From Rhodobacter sp. (GTDB lineage Bacteria > Pseudomonadota > Alphaproteobacteria > Rhodobacterales > Rhodobacteraceae): a DNA stretch of 64,000 nt. A program made the translations under genes and the position numbers. A model generated the notes under the pieces. That model had not been told where the DNA came from. It saw only the letters and a program-made list of their open reading frames with translations, and searched no databases. The DNA is taken from contig JAIXUH010000005.1 of assembly GCA_027484145.1 (NCBI GenBank), positions 1 through 64,000 of the forward strand, given 5' to 3'. This document shows, piece after piece, positions 15,598 to 26,100 of this stretch (the stretch's first letter is position 1; every line of letters starts with the position of its first letter).

Positions 15598-17670
15598 TCA
15601 GTTTGCTGCGACCGGACCAGCCGACCCGGGCGCACCGGGCAGAGTCGCCGGATGCAGTTCGGCACCAAGCTGCTTGTCACCCGGAACAAAGACACGCTCG
15701 CGGATGATGTTGTCTTCGGCCCAGTTGTACATGAAGATCGGAGCCCCCGCCGGGATGTTGGCGAAACGCTTGTTGATGATCAGCGCCCCCGGATAAGCCG
15801 TCAGGCCCACCGCTGTGACGTTTTCGGTAAAGACCTTCTGATATGTCTTCATCGCCTCGACCTTGGCCGCCGGATCACGCGTTCCGGTAAAGGCCTTGAT
15901 CGCATCAACCAACTGCTGCTCATAGGCTTGCAGGTCCGACGTGCCGTCGGTGCCCGCCTGATGCCACTGCGAGGTTTTGGGGCCTGTCGGGGCCAGCATG
16001 TTGGTGTTCTGCACCGCCGAGACGTATTCCTGATCATTCCGGCGGATCAGCCAATCCCAGCTGCCAGCTTCGCGGGCGTTGTCATAGTCTTTGCCCGTCA
16101 GGCTGTTCAGCGTCACCTTGACGCCGGCATCTGCCATCATCGCGACCACGCCTTCTGCAAGGTTCTTGTCGGTGGCATAGTCAGAGTTGACCAGCAGTGT
16201 CACGGTCAGATCGCCGCCCGCGGCCGCGTCGACAAAGCCGTTGCCGTCGGCATCGGCAAGTCCGGCCGCCGCAAGGGCTGCCTTTGCACTGGCCACGTCG
16301 AACGGGTAAAACACCGTCGATGCAGGATCGTAGAACGAGGTCGAGGTCATCAGACCCCCGGCGTAGGGCGCAGTGAACGGGCCTTTCACAAGGCTGTCGC
16401 CCAGACGCTGGCGATCCATGGCATAGGTCACGGCCTTGCGGAAATCGAGGTTCCGGTTCAGTTCGCGAACGGCTTGTGCCCGTGCGTCAGGTTCGCCCCA
16501 GCCATTTGCCGACTGGTTCAGGAACATCTGATATCCGATGGACCGCGGACCAAAGGCCAGACGTGCCGGGCTTGCCGGATCGGCCGCCTTCTTCAGGCTT
16601 TCGACATAGTTTTCCGGCTGTTCAAGGTTCGAAAAGTCACCCGTTCCCGCCACGGCCTGCACGTCACGGTCGCCCCATGTGGAGAGACGGAAATGCATTT
16701 CGTCAAGGTAGGGCAGCTGCTGTCCGGCTTCGTCAACCTTCCAGTAATAGGGGTTGCGGCGCAGCACGACGATGTCGTCGGGCCGATGTTCAACCACGGC
16801 CCAGCCACCCATCGTGGGGAAGTTCATGTAGTCGGAGGGAAAGGCGTTCTGAAATGCCTCATAGCTTTCGCCGCCATGCGCCGGATGCTTGGGCTTTAGC
16901 ACATGTGCCGGACCGGGGCAGAAGTTGCCATAGGCCATCGCGTAAAGCACTTGCTCCGGGAAGGCTTCGGTAAAGGTCAGGGTAAAGGTGTAGTCATCGA
17001 CCTTGGCAAAGGTCGCGTTGTTATAGGTGGCAGGGCTTGCCGCCATCAGAGGGGTGACGTTCTCATCCATGATCACGTCGTTCCAGTAAAACTCGATATC
17101 CTCGACATCAAAGGGGTCGCCGTCAGACCACTTCGCGCCCTCGATCAGCTTGATCGTCAGGGTCATGCCATCCTCGGACCATGCCCAGCTTTTCGCAAGG
17201 TTCGGCAAGGGTTGCAGGTCGGTCGAATTCACGGTGAACAAGGGGCCAGTGCGGGTCAGGCATTCCACAAGGCCAATGTCGATGCCGCCCCAGCCATAGG
17301 ACTGGCCTGCCCAGAAGTTCCATCCCTCGGGGCGACCGCCGATCACGTGGCGCATCACATCGCCATAAACACCGGGGCCATCGGGCATGTTGGCGGCCTT
17401 GTAGACCAAAGGTTCTTTGGGCAAGCGTTCGGCAACGGCTGGCAGCTTGCCCGCCGTGACAAAGTCGGTCACCCAAGCGGGTTCGGAATAGGTTGGCAGG
17501 GCCTTGAATTCAAAGATGTCGGACCGGTTCACGTAGACCGGTTCGGTCTGGGCATCAAACTTGGGCGGTTCCGGCGGAGCGGTTGGTGCAGCCATTTCGG
17601 CGGCGACGGCTCCTGCGGAAACACCCAGCAAGAGCGCTGCCAAAGCAGCGCGCCGGATTTTCTTCGTCAT
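15598..17670 (-). CDS. Periplasmic family 5 solute-binding protein (AgpA-like, probable alpha-galactoside binding)
   Basis: A 690-residue secreted protein. The signal peptide is MTKKIRRAALAALLLGVSAG with cleavage after AVAA. Family 5 (peptide/opine/sugar) landmarks include LVECLTRTGPLFTVNSTDLQ, PLPNLAKSWAWSEDGMTLTI, KLIEGAKWSDGDPFDVEDI and FRKAVTYAMDRQRLGDSL. It is longer than typical DppA (about 530) and close to the large AgpA-type proteins known from Sinorhizobium for melibiose and raffinose uptake. ATG 17670 has a strong GGGAGG just upstream. First gene of the leftward operon, facing the MelR-like regulator across 183 bases. A cluster of Pro residues follows the signal peptide. Confidence 0.9.
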   Translation of the reverse strand: MTKKIRRAALAALLLGVSAGAVAAEMAAPTAPPEPPKFDAQTEPVYVNRSDIFEFKALPTYSEPAWVTDFVTAGKLPAVAERLPKEPLVYKAANMPDGPGVYGDVMRHVIGGRPEGWNFWAGQSYGWGGIDIGLVECLTRTGPLFTVNSTDLQPLPNLAKSWAWSEDGMTLTIKLIEGAKWSDGDPFDVEDIEFYWNDVIMDENVTPLMAASPATYNNATFAKVDDYTFTLTFTEAFPEQVLYAMAYGNFCPGPAHVLKPKHPAHGGESYEAFQNAFPSDYMNFPTMGGWAVVEHRPDDIVVLRRNPYYWKVDEAGQQLPYLDEMHFRLSTWGDRDVQAVAGTGDFSNLEQPENYVESLKKAADPASPARLAFGPRSIGYQMFLNQSANGWGEPDARAQAVRELNRNLDFRKAVTYAMDRQRLGDSLVKGPFTAPYAGGLMTSTSFYDPASTVFYPFDVASAKAALAAAGLADADGNGFVDAAAGGDLTVTLLVNSDYATDKNLAEGVVAMMADAGVKVTLNSLTGKDYDNAREAGSWDWLIRRNDQEYVSAVQNTNMLAPTGPKTSQWHQAGTDGTSDLQAYEQQLVDAIKAFTGTRDPAAKVEAMKTYQKVFTENVTAVGLTAYPGALIINKRFANIPAGAPIFMYNWAEDNIIRERVFVPGDKQLGAELHPATLPGAPGSAGPVAAN

Positions 17671-17788
17671 ATGTCCTCCCTTGGCCGTTGAACCACGGCC
17701 CGGTTTTTCCTGTTCTTCGGGGTCCGGACACGGCGCCTTGTGGATTCCCCACCGTGCCAGACGAAAGAAGCTTGCGCCCAACAGAGGG

Positions 17789-17833
17789 TTTCCGGCAATA
17801 TCAGTTCGACGGATAGTTTTCCGGGTTTCTCAG
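17789..17833. promoter_or_regulatory. Tandem imperfect repeats, possible AraC-type (MelR-like) binding sites
   Basis: TTTCCGGCAATATCAG (17789-17804) and TTTCCGGGTTTCTCAG (17818-17833) agree at 12 of 16 positions, in the same orientation, 29 bases apart, about three helical turns. They lie between the divergent regulator and binding-protein genes. AraC-family regulators typically bind direct repeats, so these are candidates for the MelR-like protein; this is inference from pattern and position. Confidence 0.4.
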
Positions 17834-17853
17834 ATCTACCGGGCGATGTGACA

Positions 17854-18777
17854 ATGAGCACGACTTCTGCCCCACCCTCTGCACGGCGGCATTTGCCGAC
17901 GCCGGATCATGACCGGCACTTCTATTCGCTGCAAAAAGCCTTCGGGCGGTTCGGCATCCGCATCTTTCAGCCGGTGCTGATGCCGCAGCCGCATTGGCAC
18001 GGCCATATCGAGGCGAACTTTGCCGTCGATTTTGAAATGGTCTATGACATCGACAGTACCCGGCTGACCCTGCCGCCGAACCGGCTTGTTCTGTTCTGGG
18101 CCGGCGTGCCGCATCAATTGACCGCCATCAACCACACCGGACCCGGCCCGCACCGGCTGTGCAACATCTATCTGCCGCTCGACAGTTTTCTGAGCATGAA
18201 CCACATCATGCCCCTTCAGGTGGCCCTGATCGGGCGGGGTATGGTGATGTTGCCACAGGCGCTGTGCAGCGAAGATCAGGTTCGCCGCTGGTATGCCGAC
18301 TACCGCTCGGGCAGTTTTGAACGGGCCGAAGTGGTCAAGATGGAGTTGAACGCCCTGTTTCGCCGAGCGGCGCTAGAACCGTTCGACTTTCTGCGCCCGC
18401 CACAGCACCAGATGACCGGTGATCGGGCGCTGTCATCTGCCCATGTGCGCCATGTTATCGCGATGGTGCGCCATGTCCTGGAAAACCTTGAAAAACCTTT
18501 GCGCAATTCGGATGTCACGGCCGTGACGGGCCTGCATGAGAACTATGCCCTGACGCTGTTTTCGCGGGTGATGCAGGTCACACTCAAGCAGTTCATCATC
18601 CGCATGCGGCTGATGCGGGCGCGGGCGCTGCTGGTGGAAAGCTCGATGGCGATCACCTCGGTGGTCGCAGCATCGGGTTTTTCGTCGATGAGCCAGTTCT
18701 ACGCGCATTTCCGCACCGGATACGGCCTCTCGCCGGCCGCATTGCGCGAACAATATCTGTCCACCGAACTGGGCTGA
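17854..18777 (+). CDS. AraC-family transcriptional regulator, MelR-like
   Basis: A 307-residue regulator. The N-terminal cupin resembles the sugar-sensing domain of MelR: QPHWHGHIEANFAVDFEMVY, then LVLFWAGVPHQLTAI. The C-terminal AraC domain has two helix-turn-helix motifs, NSDVTAVTGLHENYALTLFS and ITSVVAASGFSSMSQFYAHF. E. coli MelR (about 302 residues) activates the melibiose operon, so this protein probably activates the divergent melA operon in response to an alpha-galactoside. I took ATG 17854 because it begins just before the conserved part; an in-frame start at 17740 would add an unmatched leader. No strong Shine-Dalgarno was seen. Confidence 0.9.
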   Translation: MSTTSAPPSARRHLPTPDHDRHFYSLQKAFGRFGIRIFQPVLMPQPHWHGHIEANFAVDFEMVYDIDSTRLTLPPNRLVLFWAGVPHQLTAINHTGPGPHRLCNIYLPLDSFLSMNHIMPLQVALIGRGMVMLPQALCSEDQVRRWYADYRSGSFERAEVVKMELNALFRRAALEPFDFLRPPQHQMTGDRALSSAHVRHVIAMVRHVLENLEKPLRNSDVTAVTGLHENYALTLFSRVMQVTLKQFIIRMRLMRARALLVESSMAITSVVAASGFSSMSQFYAHFRTGYGLSPAALREQYLSTELG

Positions 18778-19001
18778 TCCTGCGCCTACAACGGCAGTAT
18801 CAGACCAGCGCCCTTCAGGGGGTTCGGGCTGCTGATTCCCGAGCGTGACCCAAGGTTTCTGTCAAAACGCATACCTGTGATGGAACGATATGCCGCCTTT
18901 GCGCGTAGTCTTGTCATGCAACAGGCTGCAGCCCGTTCGGGCATCAGTTCCGGGCTGACCAACCTGCCGCTGCCCCATCACCTTGTAAGGAGACGGCCGC
19001 C

Positions 19002-19943
19002 ATGATTCTGCGCACCATCATCATTCCTGCTGCCGGGATGGGGACACGGCTTTTGCCCGCCACAAAGGTGGTCCCGAAAGAGCTTTTGAACGTCTATGAC
19101 CGCCCTGTGCTGCAATTTGCGATCGAAGAGGCCGTCGCGGTGGGGGCCGAGCGCATCATTGTCGTCATCCACCCCGACAAACTGTCAATCCGTGACTATC
19201 TGCGCCCGGATGAGGCCTTTGTGGGCAGGCTCCGCGCCAGCGGCAAAGCCACGTCGGGCGAGGCGCTTGCCGCCGTTCAGATGCCGGATACGGTGGAATT
19301 GGTGTTTGCCTATCAGAACCAGCCGCTTGGGCTGGGGCATGCCATATCCTGCTGCAGCGCTCTTGTTCTGCCCGGCCCGGTTGGGGTTATCTTGCCCGAT
19401 GACGTGATCATGGGCACACCTTGCCTGGCCGAGATGGCGCGCGCCTATCGCGGGGGCCATATGGTTGCCGCAATGACTGTGCCGGCGCTGGATGCGCCGC
19501 TTTATGGCATGTTCCGCTTGCTTGGCACACCTGCGGGCCGGTCTGTCGCGGCATCTGGCATCGTCGAAAAACCCAATGCCGGGGCCGAGCCGTCGCTTCT
19601 GGCAGCGGTTGGGCGCTACATCCTTGATCCGGTGATCTTTGCCACGCTGCAAGACATTCCCTGCGGGGCAGGGGATGAGATTCAACTGACAGATGCGATT
19701 GCGGCAGATGCCCAGAGTCTGGCGCTGACCGCCTTTCGCTTTTCCGGCCACAGATTTGATTGTGGCAGCCACGATGGCCTGATGGACGCGGCCATCGAAC
19801 GGCAACGCCGTGTCAAGCGGCCACTGTCAGACCGTGACACAAAGGCCGGTGCTGTCCGGCTGGCCGCGCGGATCAATGATTGCCCCGCAACAGCCCGGCG
19901 CATCGATGGCCAAACATCCGTTCTTGAAGGGACCGCATCATGA
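19002..19943 (+). CDS. galU: UTP-glucose-1-phosphate uridylyltransferase
   Basis: A 313-residue cytoplasmic enzyme that makes UDP-glucose from UTP and glucose-1-phosphate. Landmarks are TIIIPAAGMGTRLLPATKVV (nucleotide-binding), PKELLNVYDRPVLQFAIEEA, the LILPDDV-like VGVILPDDVIM, GIVEKPNAG, VGRYILDPVIF and the C-terminal RFDCGSHDGLMDA. ATG 19002 has a good AAGGAGA ribosome site. Its stop overlaps the next small ORF (ATGA at 19940-19943), which in turn overlaps ndvB, so UDP-glucose supply is coupled to the glucan synthase that uses it. This is probably a dedicated copy in addition to a housekeeping one elsewhere, which cannot be checked here. Confidence 0.94.
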   Translation: MILRTIIIPAAGMGTRLLPATKVVPKELLNVYDRPVLQFAIEEAVAVGAERIIVVIHPDKLSIRDYLRPDEAFVGRLRASGKATSGEALAAVQMPDTVELVFAYQNQPLGLGHAISCCSALVLPGPVGVILPDDVIMGTPCLAEMARAYRGGHMVAAMTVPALDAPLYGMFRLLGTPAGRSVAASGIVEKPNAGAEPSLLAAVGRYILDPVIFATLQDIPCGAGDEIQLTDAIAADAQSLALTAFRFSGHRFDCGSHDGLMDAAIERQRRVKRPLSDRDTKAGAVRLAARINDCPATARRIDGQTSVLEGTAS

Positions 19944-20110
19944 CGTGGAACGAAATCCAAGCCAAATGGGCCGCCATGGCGCGCCGGGTACGCAGCGACC
20001 TGCCACAGATCGCCGATGACGCGATCAGTGCTCAGATCACCCCACGGCTTTTGCCACCCCTGCCCACAAACCAGCAGGTGCGCCCGCCCTTTGACCATAT
20101 CGACACGTGA
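19940..20110 (+). CDS. Small protein (56 residues) between galU and ndvB
   Basis: Reading from ATG 19940 gives MTWNEIQAKWAAMARRVRSD and then a 36-residue tail ending PPFDHIDT, stop TGA 20108-20110. AAGGGA at 19927-19932 lies seven bases before the ATG. The start overlaps the galU stop (ATGA) and the stop overlaps the GTG start of ndvB (GTGA), so the ORF is tightly nested in the operon. The N-terminal M-W-I-W helix faintly recalls the start of CsbD-like stress proteins, but no family can be assigned. It has no signal peptide or membrane segment. ndvB has no ribosome site of its own, so translating this ORF is probably needed to start ndvB. Confidence 0.65.
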   Translation: MTWNEIQAKWAAMARRVRSDLPQIADDAISAQITPRLLPPLPTNQQVRPPFDHIDT

Positions 20111-23100
20111 CGCCGCTGGCGCGATGGCGTGACTGGCGACCCAAAGGACGGGTCGCCGATTTCTGGCAGGACCCGCATGCCATCCGGGCGGATCTGTTCG
20201 GCCCCGAGCGGCTGGAACATCACGCCGTTTCGCTGGCAACCGAGCATCAGGTCACCATCGTGCCGGGGTCTGACCGCCGGATGTCACGACGGCTGAGGGA
20301 AAACGCGGCAGCCCTGCTGCAGGCCCATCAGTCCAGTGCGGCATCGCTGAAGGCAGGTCACGCAATCACCCCGGCTGCCGAATGGCTGCTGGACAATTTC
20401 CATACGGTTGATGCGCAACTGCGCCAGATCAAGGCCGATCTTCCGCCCGATTACTATCACCAGTTGCCCAAACTGCTGAGCGGCCCCTTTGCCGGTTATC
20501 CCCGCGTGCTGGAACTGGCGTGGGCCTATGTGGCCCATACGGACAGCCTGTTTTCCGTGGCCATCCTGACGCGGTTCGTGCAGGCCTATCAGACCGTGCA
20601 GCCGTTGAAGATTGGCGAGTTGTGGGCGATCGCGATCACCCTACGGATCGTGATGATCGAAAACATGCGGCGGCTGTCGACGCAGATCGTAACCGCGCAG
20701 GGCTTGCGGTTGGAGGCGGATCAGGCCGTTGACCGCGTGCTTGGTGGGGCCGACGGCATGCTGGGCCTGATGGATGCGGCTGCCGCTGGCGTGATGGCCA
20801 AAGACACCGCCGCCACCGATTCCGTCGATATCTTTTATGCCCAGATGGCCAAGCGGTTGCGGGGGGCAGACCCGTCCGAAACACCGCTGCTGGCATGGTT
20901 GCAAGACCGGCTGCACAAGGGCGGCGCATCAGTTGAAACGGTGGTCATCGCGGCACAGCGCCGGCAAAGCGCCACCAACATTAGTATGCGCAATCTGGTC
21001 ACCTCGATGCGGCTGATGTCCGAGGTGGACTGGGCCGAATTCTTTGAGGCGGTCAGTCTGATCGATGCACGTTTGCGCAGGGCGTTTGATTTTGCGGCGA
21101 TGGATTTTCCCACCCGCAACGACTATCGCACCGCCATTGAAACGCTGGCCCGCGGCACTGCGATGACCGAGGCGGCGGTGACCGAGGCGGCGCTGGACCT
21201 TGCCCGCGACGGCGACCCCGGCGCCGCCCTGATTGGTGACCTGCGGCGCAATCTGGAACGGAAACTGCGCTTTCGGGTGCCCCTGCGGCTGCGGCTTCAA
21301 CGCGGGATGCGCGCGCTTGGGTTGGCTGGTTTTGCCACGGCCATCCTGATGGCCTCGGCCCTCGTTCTGGCGCTTGGCCTTTGGGCGGCGGGGGTGTCGG
21401 ACTGGCTTTTGGCGCTGACCGCAGCTGCCGTGGCGATCGAGGCCGGCATGGCGCTGGTCAATATGGCGGTGACGCGCAGCTTTGCGCCCAAACTGCTGCC
21501 GGGTATGGAACTCTTGGCCGGAATCCCGCCTGATTGCCGGGTGCTGGTCGCCGTTCCGGTGTTTCTGGCCAACGCGCATGATGTGCATGACCAGATTGAA
21601 CGGCTTGAGGTGCATTATCTGTCCAGCGTCGGCGGGGCCGTCAGCTTTGCCCTGTTATCTGACAATCCCGATGCCGCCAGCGAAACCCTGCCTGATGAGG
21701 CGGCGTTGCTGGCGCTGGCCCGATCCGAGATTGCCCGCCTGAACGCGCGCTATCCATCGGCGGATGGCCCGGTGTTTATGCTGCTGCACCGCCGCAGGCT
21801 TTGGAATGCCCGTGAAGGTGTCTGGATGGGGTGGGAGCGAAAGCGCGGCAAGCTGACCGAATTGAACCGCCTGTTGCGCGGGGCCAGCGACACGAGTTTT
21901 GTGGCTGATGGGCCTGCCGTCCGACAGGATATCCGGTTTGTCCTGACGCTTGATGCAGACACCCGCCTTTTACGCGACACGTTGCGCCGCATGGTGGGCA
22001 AGATGGCGCATCCGCTGAACCGGGCCACGCTGGACCCAAGCTGTCAGCGCGTGGTCAAAGGCTACGGCATCTTGCAGCCGCGCGTCGCCCCCAGCCTGCC
22101 CATGGCGCGGGACGGGTCGATCTATCAGCAGGTGTTTTCCAGCCCCGGCGGGATCGAGCCCTACGCCGCCGCCACGTCGGATGTTTATCAGGACCTGTTT
22201 GACGAAGGGTCGTTTACCGGCAAGGGTATCTATGACGTTGACGCATTTGCCGCCGCCCTTGCTGGGCGGGTGCCCGAAAATGCCATGCTTAGCCATGATC
22301 TGTTCGAGGGCATCTTTGCCCGTGCGGGGCTTGCCTCGGACATTCAGGTGATCGAGGAATTTCCCGCGCGGCACGATGTTGGCGCCGCCCGCCAGCACCG
22401 CTGGGCGCGCGGGGACTGGCAGCTTTTGCCCTGGATCACCGGATACACTCGCACCACGGGTGGCCTGACAGCGGTGGGCCGCTGGAAGATGCTGGACAAC
22501 TTGCGCCGCACGCTGCTGGCGCCATTGGCTTTGCTGACGCTGTTTCTGGGCTGGATCGGGCCTTTTGCGGCAAGCTGGACATTGGCCGTGGTGGCCATGC
22601 TGGCGCTGCCCTATGTACTTGCGCTGCCCTTTGCCGTGCTACCGGGGCGGGCGGGCATCACGTCGCGCAGCCATCTTGTGGCGCTGTGGTCTGACGTTCA
22701 GATGGCTGGCGCACGGATCGGGCTGAACCTGATCCTGCTGCCGGATATGGCTTTGCTGATGCTGGATGCCATCTGTCGCAGTCTGTTCCGGTTGCGCAGC
22801 AGGCAGCACCTTCTGGAATGGAAGACGGCGGCGCAGGCAGGCCGGGGCGGGGTGCCATCATTTGCGCGCCAGTATATGCACCATGCAGGCGGCCTTGTCC
22901 TCGGCCTTGGGTCTTGTGCGCTTGCCCTTGGACTGCGCCCGCAAAGTGCGGTCGTCGTGCTGCCCTTTGCATTGGCGTGGCTGTTGGCCCCGGCCATCGC
23001 GCGGCTAATCAGCCTGTCACGCGCGCAAGCGGCACCACAGCCTCTGAACAGGGCCGAACGCCAGACCCTGCGCCTGACCGCGCGCCGCACATGGCGCTTT

Positions 23101-26100
23101 TTCGAGACCTTTGTCACCGAGGCGGACCATTTTCTGCCGCCCGACAATTTTCAGGAGATACCGCACCCCGTGGTGGCGCGGCGCACATCGCCCACCAACA
23201 TCGGGCTTTATCTTTTGTCGGTGACGGCGGCGCATGATCTGGGCTGGATCAGTCAGGCCGCAGCGGCCACTCGGCTGGCGCAGACCTTGCAGACCATGCA
23301 GCAGATGCCCCGCTTTCGGGGCCACCTGTTCAACTGGCATGACACCAGCGATCTGCGCGTTCTGGACCCGCCCTATGTGTCCTCGGTGGACAGCGGTAAT
23401 TTGGCAGGGCACCTGATCGCCGTGGCACAGGCCTGCGAAGCCTGGGCAAGCGCGCCTGTGACGGATGCGCAAGGGTTGCAAGACGCGCGGGCCTTGGCGC
23501 AAGAGGCGTTGCTGGCCGAACCGGCTCCGGCCCTTGCTGATCTGCTGGCACTGATCGCGCAAAAGGTTACGCCGGAACGGATCGCACAGGCCCGCAGCCT
23601 TGCCGATGGCTTGCCCGAAGGGTCTGATGCTGCATTCTGGACGCGTGCCATGATCGACAGCCATGATGTGGCCCTTCCACCGCCCGACACGCTGCGCGCG
23701 CTTGCCGAGATGGCGCGCCGCTTTGCGATGGACATGGATTTCCGGTTTCTGCTGCACCCCGAGAAAAAGTTGCTGTCCATTGGCTTTAACGTGACGACCA
23801 ATGCGCTGGACCAGAACTGTTATGACCTGCTGGCATCCGAGGCGCGTCTGGCATCATTCTTTGCCATCGCAAAGGCCGATGTCGAAACCCGGCATTGGTT
23901 TCGCCTTGGCCGTGCTGCCACGCCCATTGGTGCGGGGTCGGCGCTGATTTCATGGTCGGGCAGCATGTTTGAATACCTGATGCCTGCATTGGTGATGCGT
24001 GCCCCTGCGGGATCGATTCTGGATCAGACTAGCCGCCGGGTCGTGCAGCGCCAGCGCAGCTATGCCGAAGGGTTGCAGCAGCCGTGGGGCATATCAGAGT
24101 CTGCCTTCAACGCCCGCGATCTGGAAATGACCTATCAGTATTCGAACTTTGGCGTGCCGGGGTTGGGCCTGAAACGCGGGTTGTCCGAAGACAGGGTGAT
24201 CGCGCCCTATGCCACCGCGCTTGCCGCGATGGTCGATCCGAAAGCCGCAGTGCAAAACTTTGCCGCTCTGGCGGCCTTGGGCGCGCAAAGCCGCTTTGGC
24301 TTTTACGAGGCGTTGGATTTCACCGCCAGCCGCCTGCCTGAAACCGGGGCTTTTGCCATTGTCCGCAGCGTGATGGCGCACCATCAGGGCATGACGATCA
24401 CCGCCCTTGCCAACGTGCTGCAAATGGGCCGCCTGCGCGCCCGTTTCCACGCCGAGCCGATGATACAGGCGGTTGAGTTGTTGCTGCAGGAACGGGTGCC
24501 CCGCGATGCCATGATCGCGGCCCCGCATGCCACCGAAGTGCAGATTTCGCCGGCAGAGCAAAACAGCGCAGTCGTCTTGCGCCGGTTCGACACCCCGGCC
24601 AATGCCTTTCCGACCGCGCATGTGCTGTCGAATGGCAATTACAGCGTTACGCTGACACCGACGGGCGCCGGGTTCAGCCGCTGGGGCGATCTCGCCGTCA
24701 CGCGGTGGCGTGCCGACCCCACCCATGCGGGCTACGGGTCCTATCTTTACCTTCGTGATGTCAAGACGGGGGCGATCTGGTCGGCTGGCGTTGAACCTCT
24801 GGGGCAGGCGCAAGGCCATACGGCCGTGTTCTGCGATCACCACGCCGCATTCACCCACACCACGGCGCACCTGATTACCCATACCGAAGTGGTCGTGTCC
24901 GGCGAAGATGATGCCGAGGCGCGGCGCGTCAGCCTGACCAACACCGGGCGGCACATGCGCGAGGTGGACATCACCTCTTATGCCGAACTTGTGCTGGCCC
25001 CGGCCTCTGCCGATCTGTCACACCCTGCGTTCTCCAAGATGTTTGTCGTGACCGATTTTCTACCCGAACTGGGCGTGCTGATTGCCACGCGCCGCAAACG
25101 CACCCCATCAGACCCCGAAGTCTGGGCCGCCCATATTGCCGTCGTCGAAGGCGTGGAAACTGCCCCCTTGCTGCATGAAACCGACCGTGCCCGCTTTGTT
25201 GGCCGGGGCGGCAACCCGGCAATGGCCGCCATGGCCGATATGCCCCTGTCGGGCACGACGGGCACGGTTCTGGACCCGATCTTCAGCCTGCGCCGCCGGG
25301 TGCAGGTTCCCCCCGGCGGGCGGGTCAGGGTGACGTTCTGGACGATGGTGGCCGACTCGTCCGATGCCCTGCTGGATATGGTGGATCGCCACCGCGATGC
25401 CTCGGCCTTTGGACGGGCGGCCATTTTGTCATGGACGCAAAGTCAGGTGCAGTTGCGCCATCATGGCATGGGCACTTCCGATGCAGCTGATTTTCAGCGG
25501 CTGGGGGGCATGCTGATCCGCAATGATGCCCGGCTGCGCGCCGGCCCCGCCCGCATCCGCGCCGCTGATGGCCCGCAATCGCTGTTGTGGGCGCTGTCTG
25601 TCTCGGGCGACCTGCCGATTGTCCTGTTCATCATCACCGATGCCGAGGACATTGCCCGCTTGCGCGAGGTTCTGGCAGCACAGGCCTATTGGCGCATGCG
25701 GCAACTGGCCGTTGATCTTGTCATTCTGAATGACCGCGCGTCGTCGTATGTGCAGGACCTGCAGACCGCGATCGAGGCGGGTGTGCGGTCAGCGCAGGCG
25801 CGGGCACAGGGGCGGCGGGCGGCACAGGGGCAGACCTATTCGCTGCGCAGCGATCTGATGTCACCGCAGGCGCGCGACATGCTTGTGGCGGCGGCCGATG
25901 TGATCCTGCATGCCAGCCGTGGCAGCATCGGCACCCAGCTAGAGGTTTTGCCCGAAACCATGCCTTTGCGTCCGCCGCGCTTGACCAGCCGCATGGCGCT
26001 GTCATCGGCACTGACGGCCCTGCCGCAACCACCCGTGACCGAATTCTTCAACGGCATCGGGGGCTTTGCCGATGATGGCCGCGAATATCTGATCACCCTG

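Noticed and set aside
14409-15707. 432-codon plus-strand ORF over the permease genes
   Set aside because: Antisense shadow rich in H, Q and R; the minus-strand permease is clearly the gene.
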